Shown: positions 7,532 to 15,857, counted from the stretch's first letter. The stretch: 64,000 bases of DNA from Bradyrhizobium erythrophlei (GCA_900129675.1 FSRD01000001.1:7367501-7431500), one strand, 5' to 3'. Program-made: numbers and translations. Notes: generated by a model from the sequence alone, not told the origin.

Positions 7532-9174
7532 GCGGCGGGCCAGCCGTCACCGCGGCGGCGCCGCGCGGCGGCCTGGCGCGGATGTCGCGCCGGGTGATGA
7601 ATCTCGCGTATCTCGTGACGCAAAACGCGCGACGGCATGGCGACCGCATTGGCTTCGTCTGGGGCGAGCGATCCTGGACCTGGCGCGAGATCGACAGTCT
7701 GGTTTCGGCGCTGGCGGCGGCGCTGGCGGCGCGCGGTATCGTCAAGGGTGACCGCATCCTGGTTCATTCCAGGAATTGCGACGAGATGTTCTGGTCGATG
7801 TTCGCGGCGTTCCGGCTCGGCGCGGTCTGGGTGCCGACCAATTTCCGTCTGATGCCCGACGAGGTCGCCTATCTCGCTACCGTCTCCGGTGCCAAGGCGT
7901 TTTTGTGCCATGGCGATTTTCCCGATCACGCTGCAGGGGTCGCCAACCCCGCGCTCGAATTCATCTGGCGGATCGGCGAGGGCGCCTTCGGCGAGCAATC
8001 CGTCAGCGACGCCATCGCGGCGTACGCGGGCGCCAAGGCTGAAAACACCGCGGTCGACTGCGACGATCCCTGCTGGTTCTTCTTCACATCGGGCACCACC
8101 GGGCGCTCCAAGGCGGCGGTGCTGACCCACGGCCAGATGGCCTTCGTCGTCACCAACCATCTCGCCGACCTGATGCCGGGCACCACCGAGCAGGATGCGT
8201 CGCTGGTGGTGGCGCCGCTGTCGCATGGCGCCGGCGTGCATCAGCTCGTGCAGGCCGCGCGCGGCGTGCCGACCATTCTGCTGCCATCGGAAAAATTCGA
8301 TATCGCCGAGGCGTTCCGGCTGATCGAGAAACACCGCGTCAGCAACATTTTTACGGTGCCGACGATTTTGAAGATGATGGTCGAGCATCCCGCGGTTGAC
8401 AAATACGATCACTCCTCGCTGCGCTTCATCATCTATGCCGGCGCGCCGATGTACCGAGAGGACCAGAAGGCCGCGCTGAACAAGCTCGGCGCGGTGCTGG
8501 TGCAATATTTCGGCCTTGGCGAAGTCACCGGCAATATCACGGTGCTGCCTCCCGGCTTGCACGATCCCGAGGACGGCCCGCATGCGCGGATCGGCACCTG
8601 CGGCTTCGAGCGCACGGGCATGCAGGTCTCGATCCAGGGCGACGACGGCCGCGAACTGAAGCCGTTCGAGACCGGCGAAATCTGCGTGATCGGTCCAGCC
8701 GTGTTCGCCGGCTACTATGATAACCCCGAGGCCAACGCAAAAGCGTTCCGCGACGGCTGGTTCCGCACCGGCGATCTCGGCCACATGGACGACGAGGGCT
8801 TTGTCTACATCACCGGACGTGCCTCCGACATGTACATTTCCGGCGGATCCAACATCTATCCGCGCGAGGTCGAGGAGAAGATATTGACCCATCCTGCGGT
8901 CGGCGAGGTGGCGGTGCTCGGCGTGCCCGATCCGTTCTGGGGTGAGGTCGGCGTCGCCGTTTGCGTCGCGCGCGAGGGGGCAAGTCCGGTGAGCGAAGCC
9001 GAACTGGCGGCGTTCCTGTCGCCAAAGGTGCCGCGCTACAAGATGCCGAAGCGCTTCTTCTTCTGGGACGCATTGCCGAAATCCGGTTACGGCAAGGTGC
9101 CGAAACGCCTGATCCGCGACGAGCTGGAAGCGCGCGGGCTTTTGGATGTCGTCGCCAAATCGACAGGCACGTGA
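7528..9174 (+). CDS. AMP-dependent acyl-CoA synthetase
   Basis: 548-residue ANL-superfamily enzyme that activates a carboxylic acid to an acyl-adenylate and transfers it to CoA. The phosphate-binding loop T-S-G-T-T-G-R-S-K is at 187-195. Others are Y-F-G-L-G-E-V-T-G (A5; G-L-G replaces the common G-x-T), G-W-F-R-T-G-D (A7), G-R-A-S-D-M-Y-I-S-G-G-x-N-I-Y-P (A8 hinge) and the C-terminal catalytic Lys in P-K-S-G-Y-G-K. The gene overlaps the preceding small membrane gene by four bases and lies three bases before the PCC-domain gene, so it is the centre of a three-gene operon. Chain-length or aromatic specificity cannot be told. Confidence 0.92.
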   Translation: MSGGPAVTAAAPRGGLARMSRRVMNLAYLVTQNARRHGDRIGFVWGERSWTWREIDSLVSALAAALAARGIVKGDRILVHSRNCDEMFWSMFAAFRLGAVWVPTNFRLMPDEVAYLATVSGAKAFLCHGDFPDHAAGVANPALEFIWRIGEGAFGEQSVSDAIAAYAGAKAENTAVDCDDPCWFFFTSGTTGRSKAAVLTHGQMAFVVTNHLADLMPGTTEQDASLVVAPLSHGAGVHQLVQAARGVPTILLPSEKFDIAEAFRLIEKHRVSNIFTVPTILKMMVEHPAVDKYDHSSLRFIIYAGAPMYREDQKAALNKLGAVLVQYFGLGEVTGNITVLPPGLHDPEDGPHARIGTCGFERTGMQVSIQGDDGRELKPFETGEICVIGPAVFAGYYDNPEANAKAFRDGWFRTGDLGHMDDEGFVYITGRASDMYISGGSNIYPREVEEKILTHPAVGEVAVLGVPDPFWGEVGVAVCVAREGASPVSEAELAAFLSPKVPRYKMPKRFFFWDALPKSGYGKVPKRLIRDELEARGLLDVVAKSTGT

Positions 9175-9177
9175 GCG

Positions 9178-10050
9178 ATGCGCAGCATCGCCCAGCCCGG
9201 GCCGCCCGCGGCCGAGCGCATCCAGTGGGTCGAGGCGCGCGGCCGCGCTTTCTCCTTCACGCTTGAAGCCGGCATCCCGTTGCTGGAAGCCGCGCGCCGC
9301 GGCTTTGCGGCGAATGGATTTGGCGGCGGCGTGCTGGATGCGAGAGGTGGGGCGCTCGGCCCGTTTGCCTATGTGATGCCGGCATTGTCCAAGGACGGCG
9401 CCAACGCGGCGTTCTACAGCGACACGTTCCGCCCCGACGGCGTCACCCGGCTGAAGCTCGCAGCGATGACGCTTGGCCAACGCGACGGCGCGCCGTTCTT
9501 CCATTGCCACGGGCTGTGGACGGAAGCCGATGGGCGCGTCAATGGCGGGCACATGCTGCCCGAGGAGACCTTTGTCGCCGAGCCGTTCGAGGTGAACGCC
9601 TTCGGTCTCGACGGCGCGGTCTTCACCGCTGAGCCCGATGCCGAGACCAACTTCAAATTGTTCGGGCCGGTGCCGAGCCCGCTCACAGATGCGAAAACCA
9701 CCAGCCGCGCCTTCGCGCTGCGGCTGCGCCCGAACCAGGACTTTGCCTGCAGCCTGGAAACGTTTTGCCGCCGGCACGGCATCATCCACGCCCGGCTACA
9801 TGGCGGGGTCGGCTCGACCATCGGCGCCTGCTTCACCGATGGCCACACCGTCGTGCCGTTCGCGACCGAGCTTGCGATCCGATCGGGCAGCGTCGCGCCG
9901 GGGCCCGACGGCACGCTGCACGCCGATCTTGACATCGCGCTGGTCGATTACCTCGGCGGCATAGCCGAGGGAAAACTGATACGCGGCGACAATCCGGTGC
10001 TGATGACGATGGAATTGGTGCTGGAAGTGCCGGGCGAGGAGGGAGCGTAG
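9178..10050 (+). CDS. tandem PCC (DUF296) domain protein
   Basis: 290 residues with two PCC/DUF296 domains, about 23-135 and 175-285. The first keeps the domain's His cluster: H109-C-H111 followed by G-G-H125-M-L. The second keeps the scaffold (H-G-G-V-G-S, D-Y-L-G-G-I-A-E-G) but with Asp/Lys in place of the His cluster, so it is probably structural. In plants the domain mediates trimerisation of AT-hook proteins; in bacteria it is uncharacterised. There is no AT-hook here. Three bases after the synthetase stop, so almost certainly co-expressed with it. Possible role: binding or processing of the CoA ester made upstream (inference). Confidence 0.85.
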   Translation: MRSIAQPGPPAAERIQWVEARGRAFSFTLEAGIPLLEAARRGFAANGFGGGVLDARGGALGPFAYVMPALSKDGANAAFYSDTFRPDGVTRLKLAAMTLGQRDGAPFFHCHGLWTEADGRVNGGHMLPEETFVAEPFEVNAFGLDGAVFTAEPDAETNFKLFGPVPSPLTDAKTTSRAFALRLRPNQDFACSLETFCRRHGIIHARLHGGVGSTIGACFTDGHTVVPFATELAIRSGSVAPGPDGTLHADLDIALVDYLGGIAEGKLIRGDNPVLMTMELVLEVPGEEGA

Positions 10051-10059
10051 TAGAAGGGT

Positions 10060-10145
10060 CGTCATTGCGAGGAGCGTAAGCGACGAAGCAATCCATTTTT
10101 TCGTTGCGCGGCGCTATGGATTGCTTCGATTCGCTCGCAATGACG
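10060..10145. repeat. dispersed inverted-repeat element (CGTCATTGCGAG type)
   Basis: CGTCATTGCGAG (10060-10071) and CTCGCAATGACG (10134-10145) are perfect 12-base inverted ends. Inside them GCAATCCA faces TGGATTGC. Elements with these ends are scattered between genes in Bradyrhizobium genomes. Confidence 0.75.
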
Positions 10146-10785
10146 GTGCCCAAATTGCAAATGTGAGTCCGCGTTCTCGTGGCGCGATGCGCCCGAGCTT
10201 TGCATCTTCGATGACCCTCCTAGAGAACAGAGGGCGCAGGGAAGACCGGGTGCGCGCTGCACCCGCGGTCTCGTGTGCAAGGTTGCACAAAGAAATGCGC
10301 ACACGAGCATACAGGTTCAGCGGAAACACTCCGGCCTTCCCCGCGCAATGGTTTTACGGCTTACTTCGCGCTCTCCCCGGTGACCGGCTTTCTTGCCACC
10401 GTCACTTGCGGATCGCTCCACAAGCTTGACGCCAGCATCGGGGCGCCAGGACCACACGACTTCGCCGTCCGCCTCGGCCACGCTCGTCAGTCGCAGCTTC
10501 CGCGTCCACCGCATCTCACCGCGCGTTCGTGACGACTCGCGATCCGCCCCTCCGTGGGTGAGACGCGCCGAGCTAAACCACTGATTTGCCCGACACGTTA
10601 AGCGGAATATTTTGTCAGAAGGGCTGGACAGGCAAATTGTGCCAATGTTGGCTGATTTGCCCGTCGGGCAGAAAAATCAGCCGTTTCCGGCTTTCAGGGA
10701 TTGACAAGTTCTTGATTTGTTCTTTAGCTGCGTCGCGTTTCGGCTAGTGGTTGAGTGACCCGGTCCTGGTGATTGACGAACGCGC
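10146..10785. repeat. 640-base non-coding stretch with a structured, probably dispersed element
   Basis: No convincing gene. Reading the minus strand, 10200-10380 holds two strong hairpins: CTCGTGTGCGC with GTGCA..TTGCACACGAG, and CGGGTGC with GCGCACCCG around AGC. I recall near-identical sequence as a recurrent intergenic element in Bradyrhizobium and Rhodopseudomonas. At 10560-10690 there are repeats of TGATTTGCCCG facing CGGGCA-AAATCA. Short ORFs across it lack ribosome sites and codon bias. Confidence 0.5.
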
Positions 10786-11550
10786 ATGGCGAGACGAAGC
10801 CGAACGATCAATCTGCCGGCGCCGTACCTCAAGCGCATCTGGCTCGAACCGTCGCGCGTCACCGACCGCGAAGCCTATCCGTTTTGTTTGCCGTTGCTGC
10901 GCGACGATTTCGAACTGAGTTTCGACCGGGCGATCACGATCATCGTCGGTGAAAACGGCACGGGCAAATCCACCTTGCTCGAAGGGATCGCGGTGCTCGC
11001 CGGCTATGATGAAGCCGGCGGCGGCAAGGGTTATATGCCGGTCGACCATTCCCAGGCGACCGAGGTAATGGGCGGCCGGCTTTCGAATGCACTCCGTGCA
11101 AGCTGGCTGCCGAAGATTACCAACGGCTGGTTCTTCCTCGCCGAGAGCTTCTTTTCCGTCGCGAGATATCTGGACGTGGCGGCGCGCGAAGTCGGTGAGC
11201 GAGGTCCTGACTTCCTCTCGCATTCGCACGGCGAAGGTTTTTTGCGTTTCTTCGAGGAGCGCTGCCAGCGGCAGGGCATCTTCATCTTCGACGAACCGGA
11301 ATCCGCGCTGTCGCCCTCGCGCCAGATGGCGTTTCTTAAATTGATGCGGCGGATGGACAACATCGGCCATTGCCAGATCATCATGGCCACGCATTCGCCA
11401 ATGCTGATGGCCTATCCCAACGCGCGGCTGTTGCGGCTGTCGAAGTATGGGCTTGAGCCGGTGACCGTCAAGGAGACCGACCACTACAAGGTCATGCGTG
11501 AGTTCTGCGATGATCAGGCGGGGTTTGTGGAGGCGGCGATCGAGGAGTGA
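10786..11550 (+). CDS. AAA family ATPase (ABC/RecF-like)
   Basis: 254-residue cytoplasmic ATPase of the AAA_21/RecF-like type. It has Walker A G-E-N-G-T-G-K-S-T near residue 55, a signature-like L-S-H-S-H-G-E-G-F-L, Walker B I-F-I-F-D-E-P-E-S-A-L and a switch His in M-A-T-H-S-P. There is no coiled-coil or DNA-binding insertion and no nuclease partner, so it differs from OLD and Septu-type ATPases. Flanked by repeats on the left and the toxin-antitoxin pair on the right, in what looks like an accessory region. Function unknown. Confidence 0.85.
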   Translation: MARRSRTINLPAPYLKRIWLEPSRVTDREAYPFCLPLLRDDFELSFDRAITIIVGENGTGKSTLLEGIAVLAGYDEAGGGKGYMPVDHSQATEVMGGRLSNALRASWLPKITNGWFFLAESFFSVARYLDVAAREVGERGPDFLSHSHGEGFLRFFEERCQRQGIFIFDEPESALSPSRQMAFLKLMRRMDNIGHCQIIMATHSPMLMAYPNARLLRLSKYGLEPVTVKETDHYKVMREFCDDQAGFVEAAIEE

Positions 11551-11610
11551 TCACCTGGCGATCGCTGACAAGTCTCATTTCATCTGATATCTTGGGATCG
11601 AAGGTGCCGA

Positions 11611-11808
11611 ATGTCCGATCTCCTGACACGAATTACGATAGACCCTGACCGCATGCATGGCCGGCCATGCATTCGCGGCCTGCGTATTACCGTTGCGGAT
11701 ATTCTGGGCTTGCTGTCGGTTGGCCAGTCGCGAGAGGCGATCCTGCGAGAGTACCCATATCTCGAGAGCGAGGATATCGACGCAGCCTTGGCCTTTGCTG
11801 CCCGCTAG
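11611..11808 (+). CDS. DUF433 antitoxin, apparently truncated by an amber codon
   Basis: 65 residues with the DUF433 helix-turn-helix core: I-T-I-D-P-D-R-M-H-G-R-P-C-I-R-G-L-R-I-T-V-A-D-I-L and the A-I-L-R-E-Y-P-Y-L-E-x-E-D-I motif. These proteins repress their operon and neutralise a PIN-like partner. The stop is TAG at 11806-11808, but the same frame continues with A-D-H-P-I-I-A-A-E to another TAG at 11836-11838, three bases before the toxin start. The family usually has a Gln or similar residue at that point, so CAG to TAG is likely. The product lacks about ten C-terminal residues. Confidence 0.85.
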   Translation: MSDLLTRITIDPDRMHGRPCIRGLRITVADILGLLSVGQSREAILREYPYLESEDIDAALAFAAR

Positions 11809-11841
11809 GCAGACCATCCCATCATTGCGGCGGAATAGGTC

Positions 11842-12177
11842 TTGCTCTTTCTCGTCGACGCTCAGCTTCCGCCCTCGCTGGCAGAGGCTCTGAGCGGCGC
11901 CGGCTGTGCGGCCGTGCACGTTGCCGACACCGACCTTGTGACCGCGACTGACCGGGAGGTTTGGGATGAAGCCGTTTCGCGCTCAGCCGTCCTGGTGACC
12001 AAAGATCGGGATTTCTCGCTTCTCCGCGCGGCGAAGAGCGACGGTCCTGCGATCTTGTGGATTAGGGTCGGCAACACGGATAACCGAAGCTTGATCGCGA
12101 AGATATTGCGCTCCTTGCCGGCAATTACCGCTGCCGTCGAACGAGGTGAAACGGTTATTGAGCTCGTCGGACTCTAG
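11842..12177 (+). CDS. DUF5615 PIN-like toxin
   Basis: 111 residues from a TTG start. The DUF5615/Mut7-C PIN-like fold is evident: L-F-L-V-D-A-Q-L-P-P-S-L-A-E-A-L at the N terminus (acidic Asp6), then V-T-K-D-R-D-F-S-L-L in the middle, and I-L-W-I-R-V-G-N-T as the central strand. Such proteins are predicted ribonucleases of type II toxin-antitoxin pairs with DUF433. The TAG stop (12175-12177) is part of the CTAG target of the IS701 element that follows directly, so the coding sequence is intact but its downstream region was replaced. Confidence 0.85.
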   Translation: MLFLVDAQLPPSLAEALSGAGCAAVHVADTDLVTATDREVWDEAVSRSAVLVTKDRDFSLLRAAKSDGPAILWIRVGNTDNRSLIAKILRSLPAITAAVERGETVIELVGL

Positions 12178-13609
12178 CATTACAGTTGCCGTTTTGCTTT
12201 GAAGTGGGCTCGCTGAGCGACCGCCTGATGAGCTCTACGCCAGAGTGACCATGCGATGATGTGTGCGGGTTGTATCCGCTTTCGCGCGAGCCTGACGGCA
12301 ATGCGTCGGACTTCCTGGATCGACCATCGGATCAACGACGGCGTGGCTATGGTTTGACCCTTGCCGTGGTTCGGCGTTTGGTTTTTTTTGGCGCCGGCGG
12401 ATTGGCGCGATGGCGGATCACCGCCATCATGGCGAAGGCGAGCATCACCATGGAAACGTGGCGATGCCAGCCGTGCCAGGATCTGCTCTCGTTGTGGTCG
12501 AGCCCGAACTCGTTCTTGGCGGTCTCGAAACTGTCCTCGATTGCCCACCGATGGCCTTCGACCCCCACCAGTGTTTCGATCGATGTTGCCGCTGGGCACC
12601 AGGTGGTGAAGAAGGCGAGATCGCCATCGGCGATACGACGACGGATCAGCAGACCGCGTGTCCAAAGGCCCGGATTTTCGTCGTTTGGTTCTCCGGCCAG
12701 GTCGGCCAATTCGAGATAGCACCAATCATGCAGCCGCGGTCCTTTGGTTCCGGCCCCTGCTGACAGGCGTTTCCAGTCGGACGCACGCCGCGTCAGGGCG
12801 ATGTCGGCAGCCGTGCCGGCGACCGATCGACGCTTGCCCCAGGATCGAAATACATGCGCGCTGCTGACCCCCAGGACATAGCCTTTGCCTGCGCGACGCA
12901 GTTGCTGTTCAATGTCACCGACACCGTAGACCGTATCGCCTGCAACCCACTTGAACGGGACAGGCGCGGCTATGGCGCGTGCGATCATTCTCGTCGCAAG
13001 CTTTGGTTTGGTCGCAAAGCCGGTATCGGGGGGCACGTATGCGGCTTTCAGTCGATCTGAATCGTCGGTCCATTCCTTCGGAAGATACAGCGCGCGGTCG
13101 ATGAACGCATGACCGTGGCACGAAACGTAGGCCGCGAAGACGCCGATCTGGCAGTTCGTGATCTTGCCCGCCGAACCAGTGTACTGACGCGCCACGCCGC
13201 ACGACGCTTTGCCCTGTTTGAGAAAGCCGGTCTCATCGATCACGAGGACCGCGTCATCGTCCGCCAAATGCTCGATAACATAATCGCGGACGATATCGCG
13301 CAAGGCATCCGCATCCCAATCCCTGCGACCCAGGATCGCCTGTTGCCGCCATGGGCCAGGATCGCCAGCCGCCTCCGCGCGCATCCAACCAGTCTTGCGT
13401 TGCTCATCTCCAAGCAGACCTTCCAGAAACAAGCCAGCATTCTTCGCAACACGCTCTTGCCCGAACAATGGACGTATCCGCTTCTTGATCTCCCGAAGCG
13501 ACGCCGCCCACAACGCAAGCGTCTCTTCAATCGACGCTGTCCGCGTCCACGATGTTCGAATCATGGTTGCCCATGGATTCAGAAAACCTCACAAAAGGCA
13601 ACTGTATTG
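12178..13609. mobile_element. complete IS701-family insertion sequence (1432 bp)
   Basis: Terminal inverted repeats CATTACAGTTGCC (12178-12190) and, on the other strand, CAATACAGTTGCC (13609-13597) match at 12 of 13 positions. Both ends are flanked by CTAG (12174-12177 and 13610-13613), the 4-bp target duplication typical of IS701-family elements. A single intact transposase fills the element. All parts are present, so it is likely mobile or recently so. Confidence 0.92.
12347..13564 (-). CDS. IS701 family transposase
   Basis: 405-residue DDE transposase. Catalytic acids sit in V-L-V-I-D-E-T-G-F-L-K (first Asp), W-V-A-G-D-T-V-Y-G (second Asp) and R-W-A-I-E-D-S-F-E-T-A-K (Glu), all intact. 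The N terminus has the family's L-F-x-R/Q-E-R-V-x-x-N-A-G-x-F-L-E-G-L motif. The C terminus is Lys/Arg/Pro-rich. The ORF is uninterrupted and centred between the inverted repeats. Confidence 0.95.
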   Translation of the reverse strand: MIRTSWTRTASIEETLALWAASLREIKKRIRPLFGQERVAKNAGLFLEGLLGDEQRKTGWMRAEAAGDPGPWRQQAILGRRDWDADALRDIVRDYVIEHLADDDAVLVIDETGFLKQGKASCGVARQYTGSAGKITNCQIGVFAAYVSCHGHAFIDRALYLPKEWTDDSDRLKAAYVPPDTGFATKPKLATRMIARAIAAPVPFKWVAGDTVYGVGDIEQQLRRAGKGYVLGVSSAHVFRSWGKRRSVAGTAADIALTRRASDWKRLSAGAGTKGPRLHDWCYLELADLAGEPNDENPGLWTRGLLIRRRIADGDLAFFTTWCPAATSIETLVGVEGHRWAIEDSFETAKNEFGLDHNESRSWHGWHRHVSMVMLAFAMMAVIRHRANPPAPKKTKRRTTARVKP

Positions 13610-13660
13610 CTAGGCCGCAGGGCGACAACAGCGAAGCGTGTGACGACCGCGCGGCCGAGC

Positions 13661-13695
13661 GAAAGAGGCGGAACACGCTCCGCTATTCCGCCCTT
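13661..13695. repeat. 26-bp palindromic repeat, copy 1
   Basis: GGCGGAACACGCTCCGCTATTCCGCC preceded by GAAAGA. First of five related imperfect palindromes between 13.66 and 15.9 kb. Confidence 0.7.
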
Positions 13696-13752
13696 GCAAT
13701 AGCAAAACCGGTTATCGTTGGCGCATTCCTAATCCAGAGAGTGAGGCTGGCC

Positions 13753-15036
13753 ATGGTCAAACCATTTCCGTCGAAGACCCACATCGGCAACCACCTGCTG
13801 CATCCCGAAACGCTGATGCTGAACTATGGCTACGATCCGCAACTGTCGGAAGGGGCCGTCAAAGCACCAGTGTTCCTGACATCGACCTTTGTGTTCAGGA
13901 CCGCCGAAGACGGACAGGACTTTTTCGACTATGTCTCGGGTCGGCGCGAGCCTCCCGAGGGAATGGGCGCGGGCCTGGTTTACTCGCGGTTCAATCACCC
14001 CAACAGCGAGATCGTCGAGGACAGGCTCGCCGTCTACGAGCGCACGGAGAAATGCGCGCTGTTCTCGTCCGGCATGGCGGCGATTGCGACCACGATCCTC
14101 GCCTTCGTTCGCCCTGGCGACGTCATTCTGCACTCTCAACCGCTCTATGGCGGGACGGAAACCCTGTTGGCGAAGACGCTTGCGGGCCTTTCCATCGGCG
14201 CCGTGGGCTTCGCCGACGGCATCGATGAGGCCGCCGTCACGCTGGCGACGGAGGACGCCATGCGTAAGGGCCGGGTTGCGATGATTTTCATCGAAACCCC
14301 CGCAAATCCCACCAATGGTCTGGTCGACATCGCGATGGTCCGCCGGGTGGCCGAGACGATCGGCAAGGCGCAGGGGCACAGGCCGATTGTCGCCTGCGAC
14401 AATACCTTGCTCGGGCCGGTGTTTCAGCGGCCCATCGAACACGGCGCGGATCTTTCCTTGTACTCGCTGACCAAATATATCGGCGGTCATTCCGACCTGA
14501 TCGCGGGCGCAGCGCTCGGCTCAAAGGCCATCATGAAGGATATCAAGGCGCTGCGAGGCGCCATCGGCACCCAACTGGATCCCCATTCCTGCTGGATGAT
14601 CAGCCGCTCGCTCGAAACCCTGAGCATCCGCATGGAAAAAGCCGACACAAATGCGCGGCTGGTGGCGGATTATTTGCGCGACCACGCCAAAGTGGCCAAG
14701 GTTCACTATCTTCCTCACCACGACGCGGCTTCGCCCGCCGGCCGGCTGTTCGCGCGGCAGTGCACCGGCGCGGGCTCCACATTCTCGTTCGACATTGTCG
14801 GCGGCCAGGCCGCCGCCTTCAAATTCCTGAACGCGCTGCAAATTTTCAAGCTGGCGGTGAGCCTGGGCGGCACCGAGTCGCTGGCCAGCCTGCCCGCAAG
14901 CATGACCCATTCCGGCGTTCCGGCTGACATCCGCCACAAAATAGGAATTCTCGACTCCACGATCCGGCTATCGATCGGCATCGAACACCCGTCCGATCTG
15001 ATCGCGGATATCGCGCAGGCCTTGAACGAAGCGTAG
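13753..15036 (+). CDS. cystathionine gamma-synthase family protein (PLP-dependent)
   Basis: 427 residues from the ATG at 13753; the open frame upstream to 13552 runs through the IS end and a repeat and is not used. A Cys/Met-metabolism PLP enzyme: the internal aldimine Lys is K241 in S-L-T-K-Y-I-G-G-H, the cofactor-binding S-S-G-M-A-A-I motif is at 105-111, and E-T-P-A-N-P-T and D-N-T are in place. The opening S-K-T-H-I-G-N-H-L-L-H-P-E is characteristic of the rhizobial subgroup annotated as gamma-synthase or methionine gamma-lyase. Which reaction it catalyses cannot be decided from sequence. Palindromic repeats lie on both sides. Confidence 0.9.
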   Translation: MVKPFPSKTHIGNHLLHPETLMLNYGYDPQLSEGAVKAPVFLTSTFVFRTAEDGQDFFDYVSGRREPPEGMGAGLVYSRFNHPNSEIVEDRLAVYERTEKCALFSSGMAAIATTILAFVRPGDVILHSQPLYGGTETLLAKTLAGLSIGAVGFADGIDEAAVTLATEDAMRKGRVAMIFIETPANPTNGLVDIAMVRRVAETIGKAQGHRPIVACDNTLLGPVFQRPIEHGADLSLYSLTKYIGGHSDLIAGAALGSKAIMKDIKALRGAIGTQLDPHSCWMISRSLETLSIRMEKADTNARLVADYLRDHAKVAKVHYLPHHDAASPAGRLFARQCTGAGSTFSFDIVGGQAAAFKFLNALQIFKLAVSLGGTESLASLPASMTHSGVPADIRHKIGILDSTIRLSIGIEHPSDLIADIAQALNEA

Positions 15037-15060
15037 CCGCAATCGCTGCGTGAGGGCCGT

Positions 15061-15090
15061 AGGGCGCAATAGCGTAGTGTATTGCGCCGC
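15061..15090. repeat. palindromic repeat, copy 2
   Basis: GGGCGCAATAGCG..GTATTGCGCC, an imperfect palindrome of the same family as copies 1 and 3-5. Confidence 0.65.
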
Positions 15091-15135
15091 ACGTGCTATA
15101 ATGTCAGGGGACAAGAGAAACACAGGGAGGACGCC

Positions 15136-15462
15136 ATGCATCATACCCTGGTGCCCAGCGATCGCGTCGAGCACGCGAACGTCTACGGGCGAGACGGCAC
15201 AAAGCTCGGTACGATCGAGCGCCTGATGCTCGACAAGGTGAAAGGAACGGTCGCCTACGCCGTGATAAAGACCGGCGGGCTGCTCGCTAGCCACCACCAT
15301 TATCCGGTGCGGTGGGACGGACTGAGGTTCGATCCCGCGTGTCAGGGCTACCAAACCGACCTGACGTTGGAGGATTTGCGCGAAGGCCCATGCGAACTCG
15401 ATGACGACACCTTCGACTGGGGCGACCGCTCGCGCCCGCACCCGCACTACTGGACGGTTTAG
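15136..15462 (+). CDS. PRC-barrel domain protein
   Basis: 108 residues from the ATG at 15136 with GGGAGG upstream. The PRC-barrel beta fold is seen in V-Y-G-R-D-G-T-K-L-G-T-I-E-R-L-M-L-D and V-A-Y-A-V-I-K-T-G-G, followed by H-Y-P-V-R-W-D. The C-terminal 30 residues are acidic then His/Pro-rich. PRC-barrels are small adaptor domains in photosynthetic reaction centres and RNA-processing proteins; a free-standing one is of unknown role. Monocistronic between two palindromic repeats. Confidence 0.85.
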   Translation: MHHTLVPSDRVEHANVYGRDGTKLGTIERLMLDKVKGTVAYAVIKTGGLLASHHHYPVRWDGLRFDPACQGYQTDLTLEDLREGPCELDDDTFDWGDRSRPHPHYWTV

Positions 15463-15470
15463 GGCCGCTG

Positions 15471-15547
15471 GGCGCAATACCGCAGCCTATTGCGCCGAAC
15501 GTGACGACGACGAAAGAGGCGGAATACGCTCCGCTATTCCGCCCTAC
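15471..15547. repeat. palindromic repeats, copies 3 and 4
   Basis: Copy 3 (15471-15496) is GGCGCAATACCG..CTATTGCGCC. Copy 4 (15512-15547) is GAAAGAGGCGGAATACG then CTCCGCTATTCCGCCCTAC, nearly identical to copy 1. They lie back to back after the PRC-barrel gene. Confidence 0.7.
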
Positions 15548-15581
15548 GAACTGCGACACCGGCTCGTGCAGCAGCTCCAGC

Positions 15582-15797
15582 CTATTTCGCAGCAACTGGC
15601 GTTAGCTCGAAGACACGGCCGTATTTTGCCGCTTCGGCGAGGTCGCCGCGGCGGAGGGCAAGCCGTACCGAGTCGAGCTTGCTGACATCTGCAGGTGAAA
15701 GGTAAGGCGACCAAGCCGTGTCGTCGTCGATCAATTCGACAGGCACCTCGGCCGCATATTTGCCTTCGTGGATGAATTCTTTCGATGGTCGTGTCAT
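15582..15797 (-). CDS. small conserved hypothetical protein
   Basis: 71 residues; CAGGA lies upstream of the ATG at 15797. The sequence has an I-H-E-G-K-Y-A-A-E-V-P-V-E-L strand, an acidic D-D-D-T-A-W-S-P-Y-L turn and two predicted helices (D-V-S-K-L-D-S-V-R-x-A-L-R-R-G-D-L, A-A-K-Y-G-R-V). The layout resembles small antitoxin-like proteins, but no toxin gene is adjacent, so that is only a guess. Confidence 0.6.
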   Translation of the reverse strand: MTRPSKEFIHEGKYAAEVPVELIDDDTAWSPYLSPADVSKLDSVRLALRRGDLAEAAKYGRVFELTPVAAK

Positions 15798-15857
15798 GGC
15801 GTCCTGCGTTCAAAAAGTCCGGGGACCATCGTAATGGATCAGTCTGTCGGTGTGAAC

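Noticed and set aside
7384..9789. 801-codon antisense ORF over the acyl-CoA synthetase
   Set aside because: It mirrors the GC3 bias of the genuine gene on the other strand, has no domain and no ribosome site.
10114..10329. Short ORFs in the 10.1-10.6 kb region
   Set aside because: They lie in the dispersed structured element, lack ribosome sites and codon bias.
13552..13752. N-terminal extension of the gamma-synthase-family ORF
   Set aside because: It reads through the IS end and a palindromic repeat; the family starts at M-V-K-P-F-P-S-K.
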